DNA from: Escarpia spicata | Taxonomy: Eukaryota > Annelida > Polychaeta > Sabellida > Siboglinidae | DNA: 64,000 nucleotides | Direction of reading: 5' to 3' | Assembly (NCBI GenBank): GCA_963995525.1 | Contig: OZ023210.1 | Span: 19,900,184 to 19,964,183, forward strand | Shown here: one piece after another, positions 51,561 to 63,545 of the stretch | How the letters are laid out: every line of letters starts with the position of its first letter | Position numbering within the stretch: the stretch's first letter is position 1 | The notes under the pieces: model-generated | What the model saw: the letters and a program-made list of their open reading frames with translations, nothing else | Database searches by the model: none | Told to the model about the DNA's origin: nothing | Program-made: the position numbers and the translations under genes

Positions 51561-54500
51561 TAAGTATATCTGCCATGTAAACCCATCTTTCTCGGCGAAG
51601 TAGAGTAACGTAATAGGTATGATCATTTAGTAAAGATTGAATGCTTAAGGCGCGCGTTTGGTTTGGTACGTTCGTTTACACAAGGACGTCTTCACTGTGA
51701 CTGAGTGTTGTCAGTGATGACGAAGTTGGTAGGCATCGTTGATGGGAAGCTGACTTTGTTGATTCGGTTGCCCATGACGCTGCAGCCTAATCAGACTTAA
51801 TGATGTGACTCGCATTCGTATCCGTTAGGTGTGTTAATGATATTGCGTGCTTACACCGCCGTAGTTGGTTGAGTGTTGCGCTATGGAATGGATGTTAGAT
51901 CTCTTCGTTGATCGCCTTCACTTCATTTTCTGTTGAACCACACCAGAAGGCAGAAGAATATAATTGCAAAAATATAGTATCCGATGTTCTCAAAACTCAT
52001 GCCAATGCGACCAGGGTCAAGCAAAGACAACGTTTCCGTTGCCCGAGTTTCACAGTCTGTGCTTAAATGGTAGTTTAAAATTAATCTGCTTGCCAGAACA
52101 ACATAAAACATATTTTCAATCAAATCAGTGATCCACCGACATTGTCAGATGTTTATTTTTCTAATAATTTAGGCCCTTTAATGTGTTTTATCCAGGCTTT
52201 AAAGCCAAGCGTAACTGCCTATGCATTGCTCAATAGTCAGCATTTCATAAATAAATGGTCAAATTAAAACTATTGATTTTTTACATCTAGACAGCTGTCA
52301 CTGACATGCAACTAACATTGTTGCAAAACAGTGTCTTTCTTGCAGGCTGCCTGATAGTCCTTTGTTGTTGGTTCATTATATCCTTTGTCAGTTGTTACAT
52401 ACACAAAAGTCAGCAATGACAGCCATTCCGTATGGTTGTTTCATAGCTGATATCAAGATTTGTATTCTTACGCATCCTGCTTGCTCTTTGATCATTGTGA
52501 GTAGAAATCTGCACAAACTCGCTCATGCGTGCATTTCCTCTAATCCAAAGAAACACCATGAAAAAAATCCCAGTGTCTGCTACACAACTACTGGCCTGTG
52601 ACAGTCACGTCGTCATGGCAACACAGCACCCACCTTACAAAGGTGTGTTCATTGTCAAGCTGGGAAATTTCCCGAACCACAATAAAGACCTATGTGTGCT
52701 TTTACGATTTTGCACAGTCGTTTTGTGGTAGTCGGCATGAGCTCTGTGGGGGTGACCGTGTCTGAATGGTTCCTGTCAGGAACCAATCATCCACGACGTG
52801 GCGGGGTCTCCCGGGTGTGACCCCCCCTCCCTAGTAAAGTGGCACCAGCACATTTGAAAGCATTAGTGTGGACTCCACACCTGTGCAGGTGAGGCGGGAC
52901 CTAGCATGGTAGGTGAGTCATAGCGTAACAAGATCGAGACGAATTAATCACGGTGACAGGTGGTGCGCGTCCATGAAGACAAGACACACGTGGCCGTTGT
53001 CATCACAGTTGTTGTTGTCACCGATGACAGTGACTGTCACACGGTCTCTCCGTCACACTGGATTAAAACTGTGCTGTCACCTGCACCCTGTTGCCTGCAC
53101 CCCACTGAGCCATTTGTACACAAGATTAGCAGGTACGTTTCATAGGTCGTGTTTGGTGTTCCCCCATTAGAAGCCATAGGACACACAAAGCTGCATACAA
53201 TAAGCGAGTTATAGGCACCACCATAGGTGAAACGAACTATTGCCTCGGTTGACTGGTCCAGTCAATCAATGTGGGTGGCTGGATGGACGTCCATCATGCC
53301 AGGTAGGATGTATCGATGGTTTACATGTGTATGTGTGTACACACTTTTGTTGTATATTAATGTTTATGATTAATACATTAAGTAAGGACCCGATAAAGCA
53401 TACTTGTTTTGTGTAGCCTACAGAATGGAAGCATTTTGTTGAATTATGAAATATTTGGTAATAATTAGTTAAATGCTGGTATAGGCATTTTACCATTTCC
53501 CCAGATTTATTAATATTATGCATTATTCTATAACTATAAATACTTTCCAGTACAGTAGTCCTGTAGTGTTAAATACACGTACATCCTGTAGTGTTAAATA
53601 CATGTACATCCCAAGATAATACATGGCATATACTGCTATAAAATACTTGTTATAAAATACTGTTATAAAATAGTAAACATATTCTAAGCTACCAGAGAAT
53701 TTTGACTAATTGTAGAATTATGAAAGGTTGTGCAAAACGAATGAGGTCAGTATAGATACACCCAGGTTACTGGGAATTTGTCTCATAATCTCCCAGTGGG
53801 GTTCAAATGTCAGGGATCAACTGTATCAATAATACTGCCTGTCCTTTTGCCTGCCCTTTCACCTATCCTCTCCCAACTGTTGTCTTGATGCTAATGCCTG
53901 AGGGTATCCAGTGTCGTTAACATGTACAGTAGCATTTTAAACAGCTGTGTTGTATTTTTAGCCAATTGTTAATGGAGACGCTATTGTTAGGCAAGAGAAA
54001 CGAGTAGCATTCAAACATGCTTCTGCATAATGTGTCCGTTGTAGGGACGTCGTTGATGTAGGTGAAGATTGGCTAGGGATTTCACAGGCTTCTTGTAGCA
54101 GTAATGTGCATAGACAAAGGCAGAAAGTAAAGGTTACGTACCAGTGAGACTTTAGCCTGTTTGAGGAAGAGTTTCTGCAGGCTTGTTCACAAACAAAGAA
54201 GGTGCTCTAACAGATAGGGCGGGTTCTTTGATGTCTACCTGCTGAGCGTCCCTTTGAAGTGTCACTCCAACTGTGAAAAACATACCTTATCTACATAACG
54301 CCTGAAGTGGTATAGGAAGGGCCTAATTAGCAGGATTGTTGATGAGTACAGGCAAGTGCACTGGCGCGCATATAATGCTAGTAACAAAGATACCTGCAGC
54401 AGGGTTTAGTTGAATATGTTCAGCAGAGGTTGTGCCTTAAAAAACAAATATGGGTGTTATTAGGTGGAGCCTGCATGGATAGACTTACTGTGTGGCATGA

Positions 54501-54861
54501 AGCATTAAAGCTGAGCTCCACTCAAAGGAATGTGTGTGCTTAATGTCTTCACTAAGAGTGCCATGTGCATGCTTTGATAAAAAATCAAGCAGTTCTGCTT
54601 TCTCTCACTGGACCATGTAAGTGATGTTTGAGTTAAGGTACTCTCTTTGATGTCACTCTTTCCTTGGCGTCTGTTGTACCACACAGTTACAGGATTCATG
54701 CTAGAACAACATCAGTTCTTTGTAATTGTACATTCACTGCATTCCTGCAAAGGCAGTTTGTATTTGGACATCGCATCATTAACCATTGTTTGATCCTGCG
54801 ACCCGCAGTCAAGGATTTATGGTTAGGCAGTTCCTGCTTAGGAATATTTTTTTTTTAAACA
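51561..54861. other. 3.3-kb stretch without a certain gene
   Basis: Apart from the possible acceptor at 52345, no exon is convincing. A 25-bp direct repeat (CCTGTAGTGTTAAATACACG at 53561, and ...ACATG at 53587) and short ATAAAATAC iterations (53638-53670) are present. Confidence 0.35.
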
Positions 54862-55780
54862 TAACTTGATAAACCCATCTCAACATGGGTTTCTAAAAGC
54901 GAGGTCATGCTTAACAAATATGTTATGTTTTTTGGAAGATATCACTAAGTGGGTAGATGATGGATCACCAGTAGATATCATCTACTTAGATTTTCAAAAA
55001 GCTTTCGACAAAGTGCCACATCAAAGATATATGTAGAATATACAATGGGGGAACTGTACTAAGTACTACTGTAAAAGAAAAAGACTTAGGGCTGACAATT
55101 AGTGCTGACATGAAGGTTTCAGAGCAGTGTGGAATTGCAGCTTCAAAAGGAAATCAAATCCTTGGATTGATTAGGCGAAATATAGCATATAAAGAAAAAG
55201 AACTAATAATACCGCTGTACAAAACAATAGTTAGGCCTCATTTAGAATATTGTATACAAGCGTGGAGGCCATACCGCAAGAAGGACATAAATATGCTAGA
55301 AAAAGTACAGAGGAGAGCGACTAAAATTATACCAAAACTGAGGGATCTTAGTTATGAAAAACGCCTAAAAGAATGTGGTTTAACAACACTAGAGACCAGG
55401 AGATTGAGAGGAGATCAGATAGAAGTGTTAAAAATATTGAATGGTTATAAAACTATTAATAGAAATATGTTTTTTTCAGTTAAGAAAGATAGAAAGACTA
55501 GAGGACATGAAGTTACATTAGTAAAGGAGCAGTGTAGATTAGACGTAAGAAAGTTCTCATTTTCACAAAGGACTGTGAATGAATGGAACAGATTATCTGA
55601 TGATTGTGTGGGTTCTAGTAGTGTGAATATGTTTAAAAATAAAATCGACACATACCTCAGAAGGGCTGGATATATGTAGATAAAAGGGTTGGACTCTCGA
55701 TAAGCCAAAGGGCTTCCTTGTCCACCTGCCATTTAGAGTTAATTCTCTGGATGGCAAGCTTGTTAAATCTTGTTAAATAA
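54862..55780 (+). mobile_element. LINE D: internally deleted non-LTR retrotransposon
   Basis: The first part reads SQHGFLKARSCLTNMLCFLE, then VDIIYLDFQKAFDKVPHQR (RT motifs 1-2). The next residues are NGGTVLSTTVKEKDLGLTIS: the FADD box and ~150 residues around it are missing. The C-terminal 189 residues (55110-55679) are open: QILGLIRRNIAYKEKELIIP, RPHLEYCIQAWRPY, VNEWNRLSDDCV, ending at a stop. The 3' UTR ends in a doubled CTTGTTAAAT (55759-55778), a CR1/L2-type short tail repeat. Confidence 0.85.
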
Positions 55781-56755
55781 TATTCCTACCCTGACAAGTT
55801 TGTGTATAGAGTGATATCATTAATAACACCTCCAGTGTTTTGATATCATGACAAGTTCAAATGTCACAGTCAGGATTGCTCTGTGGACAGCTGTTACGAA
55901 ACCGTTCCTTGTGGATATTTGCATAGAGACTAATGGTCATTTGGTCGTGTTTCTGGTGCTGTTACTGGGCACTGTAAGTGCGACAGCCAAGCCTGAGGTG
56001 TCTTCTTTGGAGTGAATGAAGGTGGGCCAGACTATACCTTCCAGACATGAGGTGTGAAACAATGTACTCAGCTTCATAAACAGTTGAGCAAATAGACAGG
56101 AGTCATTCACATCTCTCCATTGTGTGGTTGGTCCAGCGGCCATACCGACAGGACATGACTGACAGATGGACGTCAGTGCCTTGTGCCTTTGGCTATCCTC
56201 TCGAGACAACAGTGCCATTGAGAAATAGTCTTACTAGGTGTATGACTGTATACAGAGGTAGGTGAACCAGGCTGGCAACTAAATACCGCGGGTCATATAC
56301 ACCCTGGCTGTAACTCATAGCATGTTATCTCAGATTCTGTAATACTGATACTAGAGTCACATGTACAGGCTTGACAGTGCTCCGTCTCTTCAAGCTTAGA
56401 CAGTTCCTTGTTATTCGACAATGATTGTACTGGTTTGTAGAAAGTAGGAAATAAAGCTACAGGAAAAATCTCAGGAAATTATATCACAGGAAAATGTCAC
56501 AAATATAAATATGTGTACCCGGTAGTCTTTTTTAAAAATTCTTATTTAACTTTATTGTGCTCAGGAGTCTGTGAAAATGTACAAGTAAGAAAAAAATAAC
56601 AGTTTGACTTTATTTCCGGTGACTTTCCTGTGTCTATTTCCACCCACTGGCTTGTGTACGTGCAGATTATGGGGATTAATTGACATATATATTTAATATT
56701 TAGCTAACTTTCAAGATCATTAATTCCCCTTTGGCAGTCTTTTTACATAATATGT
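55781..56755. other. Intergenic, no gene recognised
   Basis: No ORF with family resemblance and no repeat array. Confidence 0.4.
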
Positions 56756-56760
56756 GGACT

Positions 56761-57478
<718 letters not shown>

Positions 57479-57479
57479 A

Positions 57480-57555
<76 letters not shown>

Positions 57556-57558
57556 TGT

Positions 57559-57646
<88 letters not shown>
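57479..57646. repeat. Compound microsatellite (ACGC)n-(AC)n
   Basis: About 19 ACGC units (57479-57555), GCATGTGC, then (AC)n to 57646. The ~420-bp repeat copy 1 starts right after. Confidence 0.97.
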
Positions 57647-57648
<2 letters not shown>

Positions 57649-57649
57649 A

Positions 57650-58062
57650 CTGTGTAACTGATATATGATAAGACACTCCACAACAATGTCAGGAACTTGA
57701 CTGCAGAATCTCACGGTGAGGAAACTAGTTACAGTACAATGACAACACTGGACACTAAGTCTTGTCACGCCGGATACCCTGTCACGCCACGGGTCATCAA
57801 CGTGTTGGATGGGCTGGACCATGTGTGTCTTCAAGTTTTGTCAGAATGGATCACAATATATATAATATATATATATACATATAAATCATCATCAACAATC
57901 CCTTGTTGTGGGAATGATTTTTCTACGGATAATTGGTTTTATTTGTTGTTTCTCTATATTCAGCTTATCGATTCAATCTTTGCTAAGACAGTTTCCCACA
58001 CAGAGAACACTTATAACCAGAATGTGGTTAAGTCAGACTTTGTACATTATCAATACAATACA
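57650..58062 (+). mobile_element. Microsatellite-linked ~420-bp repeat, copy 1
   Basis: Matches copy 2 (62468-62893) in inverse over its full length, roughly 85-90% by eye. Shared words include GATAAGACACTCCAC, GAACTTGACTGCAGAATCTC, ACCCTGTCACGCCACGGGTC, CTTCAAGTTTTGTCAGAATG and AGACAGTTTCCCACA. Both copies have the same end against a CA/TG tract. No known protein is coded; the long ORF across it is not supported. Confidence 0.75.
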
Positions 58063-58109
58063 ATCAACTGTGATGTCAGTTCAGCTCAGTTCCAACAGGA
58101 GATACTCTT

Positions 58110-58610
58110 CTTCCTCTTGACCCCGTGTGAGATGTGGTCCACATCACTCCGACTGTCCCACCCTCTTAGTGATTCCCCTCTGGAGACATCTGTTCCAGTC
58201 TCCTGCCATGTTCTTCCAGTCTTGGCCATTCCTACCTGCCCTCTTAAGATCTCTCATCACACTATCTTTCCATCTCAGTTTTGGTCTTTACAATATTTTT
58301 CCATCTCAGTTTTGGTCTTTACAATATCTCTCCACCTCAGTGTTGGTCTTTACAATGTCTTACCATCTCAGTTTTGGTCTCTCTCTTCTCCTTCTACCTC
58401 TTTCTGTTTTCCATGCTCCCTTTGTCAGTCTATTCATTTACTGTGTGAGTTCATGCCACTCCTTCTCTTCTCTCAATTCCCTCATCATCCTTCTGTCTTC
58501 CTTGGTCACTTTTCACATTATTCAGACCCAGTTGTTTTCTGCTGCCTGTAGCTTCTCCTGCCATTTTGTTGGTGCCAGTGTTCCCAAGCCACTGTGAGAT
58601 ATGTCCACTA
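58110..58610 (-). mobile_element. RTE-like LINE ORF2 C-terminal fragment
   Basis: Minus frames contain ENNWV, KVTKEDRRMMREL, then after a repeat PKLRWKDSVMRDLKRAGRNG and QDWKNMAGDWNRC. The N-W-V-R ... K-x-E-D-R-R-x-x ... R-L-R-W-x-D-x-V-x-R-D-L pattern is the ORF2 tail of a widespread invertebrate RTE-like family. The fragment is broken by stops and by a 31-bp tandem expansion. Confidence 0.7.
58266..58386. repeat. 31-bp tandem repeat, ~3.8 units, inside the LINE fragment
   Basis: Units centred on CATCTCAGTTTTGGTCTTTA occur at 58271, 58302, 58333 and 58364. On the coding strand the unit expands the PKLRW motif region and shifts its frame. Confidence 0.9.
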
Positions 58611-59679
58611 TTCCACAGTTGTACTCCTGTTGACATATCTTCTTGGTCATCTCTAGAATTCAAATGGAAAGCTGGACCAATTTATCAAATCTCTGCATTA
58701 CCATAGCAACCAGGTTCACAGGTGCTGATACGTTGACATGATTCAATGTGGATATGTATCAGTAATGTGTTGATTTATTTTATGCTGTTTCATTATAGAT
58801 CTGCTAATCTCTAACATGTTATGTTGCTAATTTCTTACAATTATAGAAATGGCTTCCTTGCTTTCATAATAGTTTTATTCTTATCATATAATTAATAAGT
58901 ATATAATTATGATCGTGTATTTAGTATTAAGATATGTAGCAATCAATGTAGGTATTATTTTATTGTATAAATTTTATTTATGGCTCAGTATTGACACTGA
59001 ATTTTCATGTAGTTTTCACCAATCTGGTCCGTTGGAGCGATTTTTGTGGGGCTAAATTGGATGTAACATTTCAGTCGCCAACCCTGCCTAGGTAGAGACA
59101 GGGGCAAGAAGGGACTAGCACTGGAGACTTGTAGACAGAGTTGGTGTACTGCCAAGAGTCATGCAGTGGTTGCCTAACTGGTTGTCCTTACATGCTATTG
59201 CACTAAAGCAAGTCACCTGCGATGTAGGGCCATCACTCAAGTGTCCAAACATGCCCCACCCAGAGAGTGTGTACGCACGCATACATGCGTACAGGGAGGT
59301 GTGGCATGTGTGCGGGTAGCTCAGGTGTACACGTCACTGTCGGCTACGATGACAATGTGCACATGATAACAGATATTACAATGTAAGATGTGTAACTTGA
59401 ACCACAATTTCGGTTGTTTTTGTTGATGCGTTCAAACTGGAAGTAGGTGATCTTTTCACTGGTGTCGGAATGACGTTTCAGTGTAGTGTTGTATAGACCA
59501 GTATACTCACTCCTGTCACGCTGTATTTTGGGATGTATTGTGAGGTATTAGTACTGTAGTTGAGAATTTATATAGAGTGACTGATGGTGGCTTTGACAGG
59601 TGTATCTTTTTGCTGTCAAAGGTGTGATATTGATGTCTTTCATAACAGGTTGTGAAGCTACAGTCAGAGGTGTGATGTT
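58611..59679. other. Intergenic or intronic, no gene recognised
   Basis: No exon is convincing. GTACGCACGCATACATGCGT is near 59272. If the exon at 60685 is real, this would be its upstream intron. Confidence 0.35.
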
Positions 59680-60190
59680 GTAGCCCACAGTGACATGCCT
59701 GTCATAAGTGTTATTGCAGTGTGTGACAGTTTCTTGCTGCGGTCTGTGGTGGTGTCTTTTTGTAGTTGATGATGGTGTGTTGTTGTTGCAGTGTGTTATG
59801 ATGTTTTGTTACAGTTTTTGATGGTGTATTATTGTTGCAATGTCTGACAATGTGTTGTTGCCATGTTTGATGGTGTGTTGGTACTGCTCTATGTGATCGT
59901 GTGTTGCCGTTACTGTTTGTGTGATGGTGTTGTTGTTGCCGTGTTTCACAGTGTGTTATTGTTCCACTGTGTGATGGTGTATTGTTTTTTGTGTGGTGTG
60001 TGACAGTGTGTTGTTGCTATGTTTGACAGTGTGTTGTTGTTGCTGTATGTGATGGTGTGCTGTTGTTGCAGTGTATGATGGGGTACTGTTGTTGCAGTAT
60101 ATGATGGTGTGTTGTTGTTGCAGTGTCTGATGGTGTCTTGTTGTTGCTGCAGTATATGATGATGTGTTGTTGCTCCAGTGTGTTTTTGCA
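59680..60190 (+). repeat. Degenerate GTTGTTG-rich minisatellite, older part
   Basis: Irregular ~24-30-bp units built from GTGTGTTGTTGTTGCAGTGT and TGATGGTGT words. They look like diverged relatives of the 45-bp units that follow. Confidence 0.75.
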
Positions 60191-60684
60191 GCATGTGATG
60201 GCGTGCTGTGAGAGTGATGGTGTGTTGTTGTTGCAGCATGTGATGGCGTGCTGTGAGAGTGATGGTGTGTTATTATTGCAGCATGTGATGGCATGCTATG
60301 AGAGTGATGGTGTGTTGTTGTTGCAGCATGTGATGGCGTGCTGTGAGAGTGACAATGTTTTTGTTGTTGCAGCATGTGATGGTGAGCTGTGAGAGTGACA
60401 TCGGGTTGTTGTTGCAGCGTGTGATGGCGTGCTGTGAGAGTGACATCGTGTTGTTGTTGCAGCATGTGATGGCGTGCTGTAAGAGTGACAGTGTGTTGTT
60501 GTTGCAGTGTGTGATGGCGTGCTTTGAGAGTGACAGTGTGTTGTTGTTGCAGCGTGTGATGGCAGGCCGTGTGAGTGACAGTGTGTTGTTGTTGTAGCAT
60601 GTGATGGCGTGCTGTAAGAGTGACATCGTGTTGTTGCAATATATGATGGCGTGCTGTAAGAGTGACATTGTGTTGTTGTTGCAG
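60191..60684 (+). repeat. 45-bp minisatellite carrying a splice acceptor in every unit
   Basis: Eleven units start (G of the AG) at 60191, 60236, 60281, 60326, 60372, 60417, 60462, 60507, 60552, 60597 and 60639. A twelfth at 60684 is the border of the following exon. Each has a TTGTTGTTGCAG acceptor-like word, then CATGTGATGGCGTGCTGTGA and GAGTGACA. Spacing is 45 bp except one of 46 and one of 42. Unit 10 has TTGTAG, and unit 11 has lost its AG. Confidence 0.95.
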
Positions 60685-60849
60685 CGTGTGATGGCGTGCT
60701 GTGAGAGTGACAACAGTTCCCTCGCGTCCTCCCTCAGTGATGCAAGCACCCCGTCCTCCTGTGGGGGGGAGCACAGCGGGCACCAGGCAATGCGTAGACA
60801 AGTGTCAGAGGGGAATGGCATCATGGACCTATTTGGGGTGCAGATGGAG
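60685..60849 (+). CDS. Probable internal coding exon of an unknown gene
   Basis: Bounded by a TTGTTGTTGCAG acceptor and a GAG|GTGAGT donor; 165 bp, 55 codons, phase 0-0. The product part reads VMACCESDNSSLASSLSDAS, TPSSCGGEHSGHQAMRR, QVSEGNGIMDLFGVQME. The Ser-rich start and amphipathic end suggest a cytoplasmic linker region. No family recognised. The codon composition of 60715-60849 differs sharply from the repeat beside it, which supports an exon. Neighbouring exons were not found; the candidate exon at 51508 is on the same strand. An alternative acceptor (GACAACAG) would trim the first 11 codons. Confidence 0.55.
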
Positions 60850-62467
60850 GTGAGTTTTGTAAATGTATATTTGATCTTGTTGTAAGACCATTGATATGTC
60901 CATTTTTGGGTCATAATAATTTTGTGTTTTATAAAATGTTATATTTATTGGAATTATATTATTATTATAATTATTATTACTATATTCTATGTAACAGCTT
61001 CACCTTGTGTCATTAGTGCAGTGAAACCTCTTCGATATAGTCACTTTGGTTGTCTATGTCGGGATTAATGAGTTTTCTGGATAAACAAATCTCGCACATA
61101 ATGGGGTTTATTAGCAAATTCTGTTCTCGTGAAATGATGTCTGGATGCTGAAGTGTTCCGGGTTAGCACAGTTCCACTGTACTTGTATAGTGCTTACGTC
61201 TGCCTGTTTAGATAATTCACCCATTCACCATAAAATTCGACTTTTTCCATTTTTTTTTCTTTCAAATTTACATGTTACACATTTAATGGCTGTAAACATT
61301 TCAATAAAGTTAAAAACATGAAGCATAACATTGTTAATTTACATTTGTTTTGAGACTGAATTATAGAAATTTTTTTATTGGATTCCAATTTTAATTACAT
61401 GTATGTGCTTATCAGATAACCACTGAAAGTAATTCTATAGCTGTATTCTCTTTAACTGATTGCATATCTAATTGTAGTTGACACCATGTCCAATACTGCA
61501 GCTTCTGTTTCACAGAAGTCACATTGTGAGGCAATGAGGCATGCTGACAGTATCTCTCAGGGGAAGCACAGCAAAGCATCAAGTTCTGACAAATATTTGC
61601 ATTAAAAGCTATTTCACACCACTCTGCCAGAGATAGAATAACATTTATGGTTGTCATCAGTATAGTTTTTGGAAAACTGGCTAGAAAACAATGTTCGGTA
61701 TACAAAGTAAAATTTGTTATGACATTGTTAAATTACACAAAATCCATAGTGTGTAACTTATGAACTGTACTGTCAAATTGTATCCTTTCTGTGTGTTAAT
61801 ACATTGATATGGAAATTGATTAAAAGTTGCAACTGTTTACACCGATCTCATTCACATGTTCAGCTGCTGTCAGTCGGAATAGCAGTGCACAGGGTCGTTT
61901 TTACGCCGAGGCTGAGCAGAATAATTGAATTAGACATTTGAAACATTATCCCACATTGTCAAGAGGAATGTGTTTGTGATCTTGGGTCTAAGGTGTTTTG
62001 GAGACTGGTACGTAGTGCTAACTATGGTATATGGACACACCCTATTAGCAGCAAACATTAGTGTTCAACTATGGTTCATGTGGTTGTTAGTAGTAAAGGA
62101 TATTTGCATATAATTGTGCTTTCTAAACTTTTATTTATTGCACATTGTTTAAATATGATTAAATATTAATAAGTACATATTTATTTATACAAATATGTTA
62201 ATTGAAGAATGTGTAGTTACAGATTGATACACTTCGGATTTATTCACATTGAGTAAATATAGTTAAATATTTACAACAAATACAGATGTATGTGTTAAAA
62301 TATATTCATTGAAGAATGTGTAGTTACTGATGAATACAGTAATCTGCAGTTAAAAGAAAAGGAAGATTATTAAAAAATTGTAAAGCTATAAGCACACAAA
62401 AAGGCACAAATTGTTCTTTCAGAACATATAGCAACCATAGCCAAAAAGTGTGAGACTAAGAAAGTTA
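60850..62467. other. Intronic or intergenic, no gene recognised
   Basis: AT-rich. Short near-repeats of ATTGAAGAATGTGTAGTTAC occur at ~62202 and ~62309. No exon seen. Confidence 0.4.
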
Positions 62468-62893
62468 CAGCCATTGTATTGATAATCTACAAAATCCACC
62501 TTAACCACAATCTGGCTATAACTGTTCTGTCTGTGGGAAACTGTCTTAGCAGAGATTGGACCGATAAGCTGAATATAAGGAAATGACAAATAAAACTGAC
62601 TATCCGTGGAAAAATCATCCTCACAACAAGGGATTGGTGATGGTGATGATGATATGTGTATAGAATATTTTATATATAACCTGATCCATGCATTCTGACA
62701 AAACTTGAAGAGACACATGGTCCAGCCCGTCCAACACAGAGTTGATGACCCGTGGCGTGACAGGGTATCCATGACAAGACTTGGTGTCCAGTGTTGTCAT
62801 TGTGCTGTAACTAGTTTCCTCACCGTGAGATTCTGCAGTCAAGTTCCTGACATTGTTGTTGGCTGTGGAGTGTCTTATCACGTATCAGTAGTC
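62468..62893 (-). mobile_element. Microsatellite-linked ~420-bp repeat, copy 2 (inverted)
   Basis: Inverse of 57650-58062; the same end abuts a TG tract at 62897. Small indels distinguish the copies, for example CATGGAT here against CACGCCGGAT in copy 1, and an added CAGCC near the microsatellite end. No coding capacity supported. Confidence 0.75.
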
Positions 62894-62896
62894 CTG

Positions 62897-62906
62897 TGTG
62901 TGTGTT

Positions 62907-62992
<86 letters not shown>

Positions 62993-63085
62993 CACATGCA
63001 TGCGTGTCTGTGTCCGCATGTGTGTGTGCATGTGTGTGTGTGTGTGCACGTGTTTGCATGTGTGTGTGTGTGTGCATGGGCACTT
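62897..63085. repeat. (TG)n microsatellite with TGCATG variants
   Basis: GTGTGTGTTTGTG then pure TG to ~62988, then mixed TGCATG/TGTCTG words to 63085. Confidence 0.95.
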
Positions 63086-63449
63086 TTGAGCATGCATGAC
63101 TGCATGCGTGTGTGCTTGTATGGATGCATGTGTATGACAGTTTTAAATGTTCCAAAATATGTACACACTACACAATGCACATTGAGAATGTTGGAACTGT
63201 GAAGGTGCTAATTATGTGCTCAATAAGTGAAATATTCCTAGCATACTTTCAAACATAGGTATTACATCAACCCAGACATTTAAGCCCAATGGCCCGGATG
63301 GCCCACCCAACTATCTGGCATCTATCCGGAATCCAGCCCAAACACCACAGGGCCAAGATCAAGACTGGGGATTGTGTAATTGTAAAAAGTTGTCCTACTG
63401 TGACTATCTTCAGATAGAGATTGTTTAACCTGCATGTGTTTCTTAGGTG
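63086..63449. other. Intergenic, no gene recognised
   Basis: No gene is seen between the two TG tracts. 63274-63360 is somewhat GC-richer but shows no family resemblance. Confidence 0.35.
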
Positions 63450-63545
63450 TGTGTGTGCGTGTGTGCGTGTGTGCGTGTGTGCGTGTGTGCGTGTGTGCGT
63501 GTGTGCGTGTGTGCATGTGTGCGTGCGTGTGTGTGTGTGTACATC
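63450..63545. repeat. (GTGTGTGC)n microsatellite
   Basis: GTGTGTGTGCGTGTGTGCGT repeated at an 8-bp period, about 9-10 units. Arg/Val/Cys ORFs across it are artefacts. Confidence 0.93.

Noticed and set aside
57697..58551. 284-codon plus-strand ORF
   Set aside because: It runs through a ~420-bp repeat and then antisense through an RTE-like ORF2 tail and its 31-bp repeats. It is a chance join of two unrelated repeats.
59946..60914. Long minus-strand His/Gln/Thr-rich ORFs over the 45-bp array
   Set aside because: Antisense of the minisatellite. Period 45 keeps any open frame open, and the exon signals (acceptor, donor, balanced codons) are on the plus strand.
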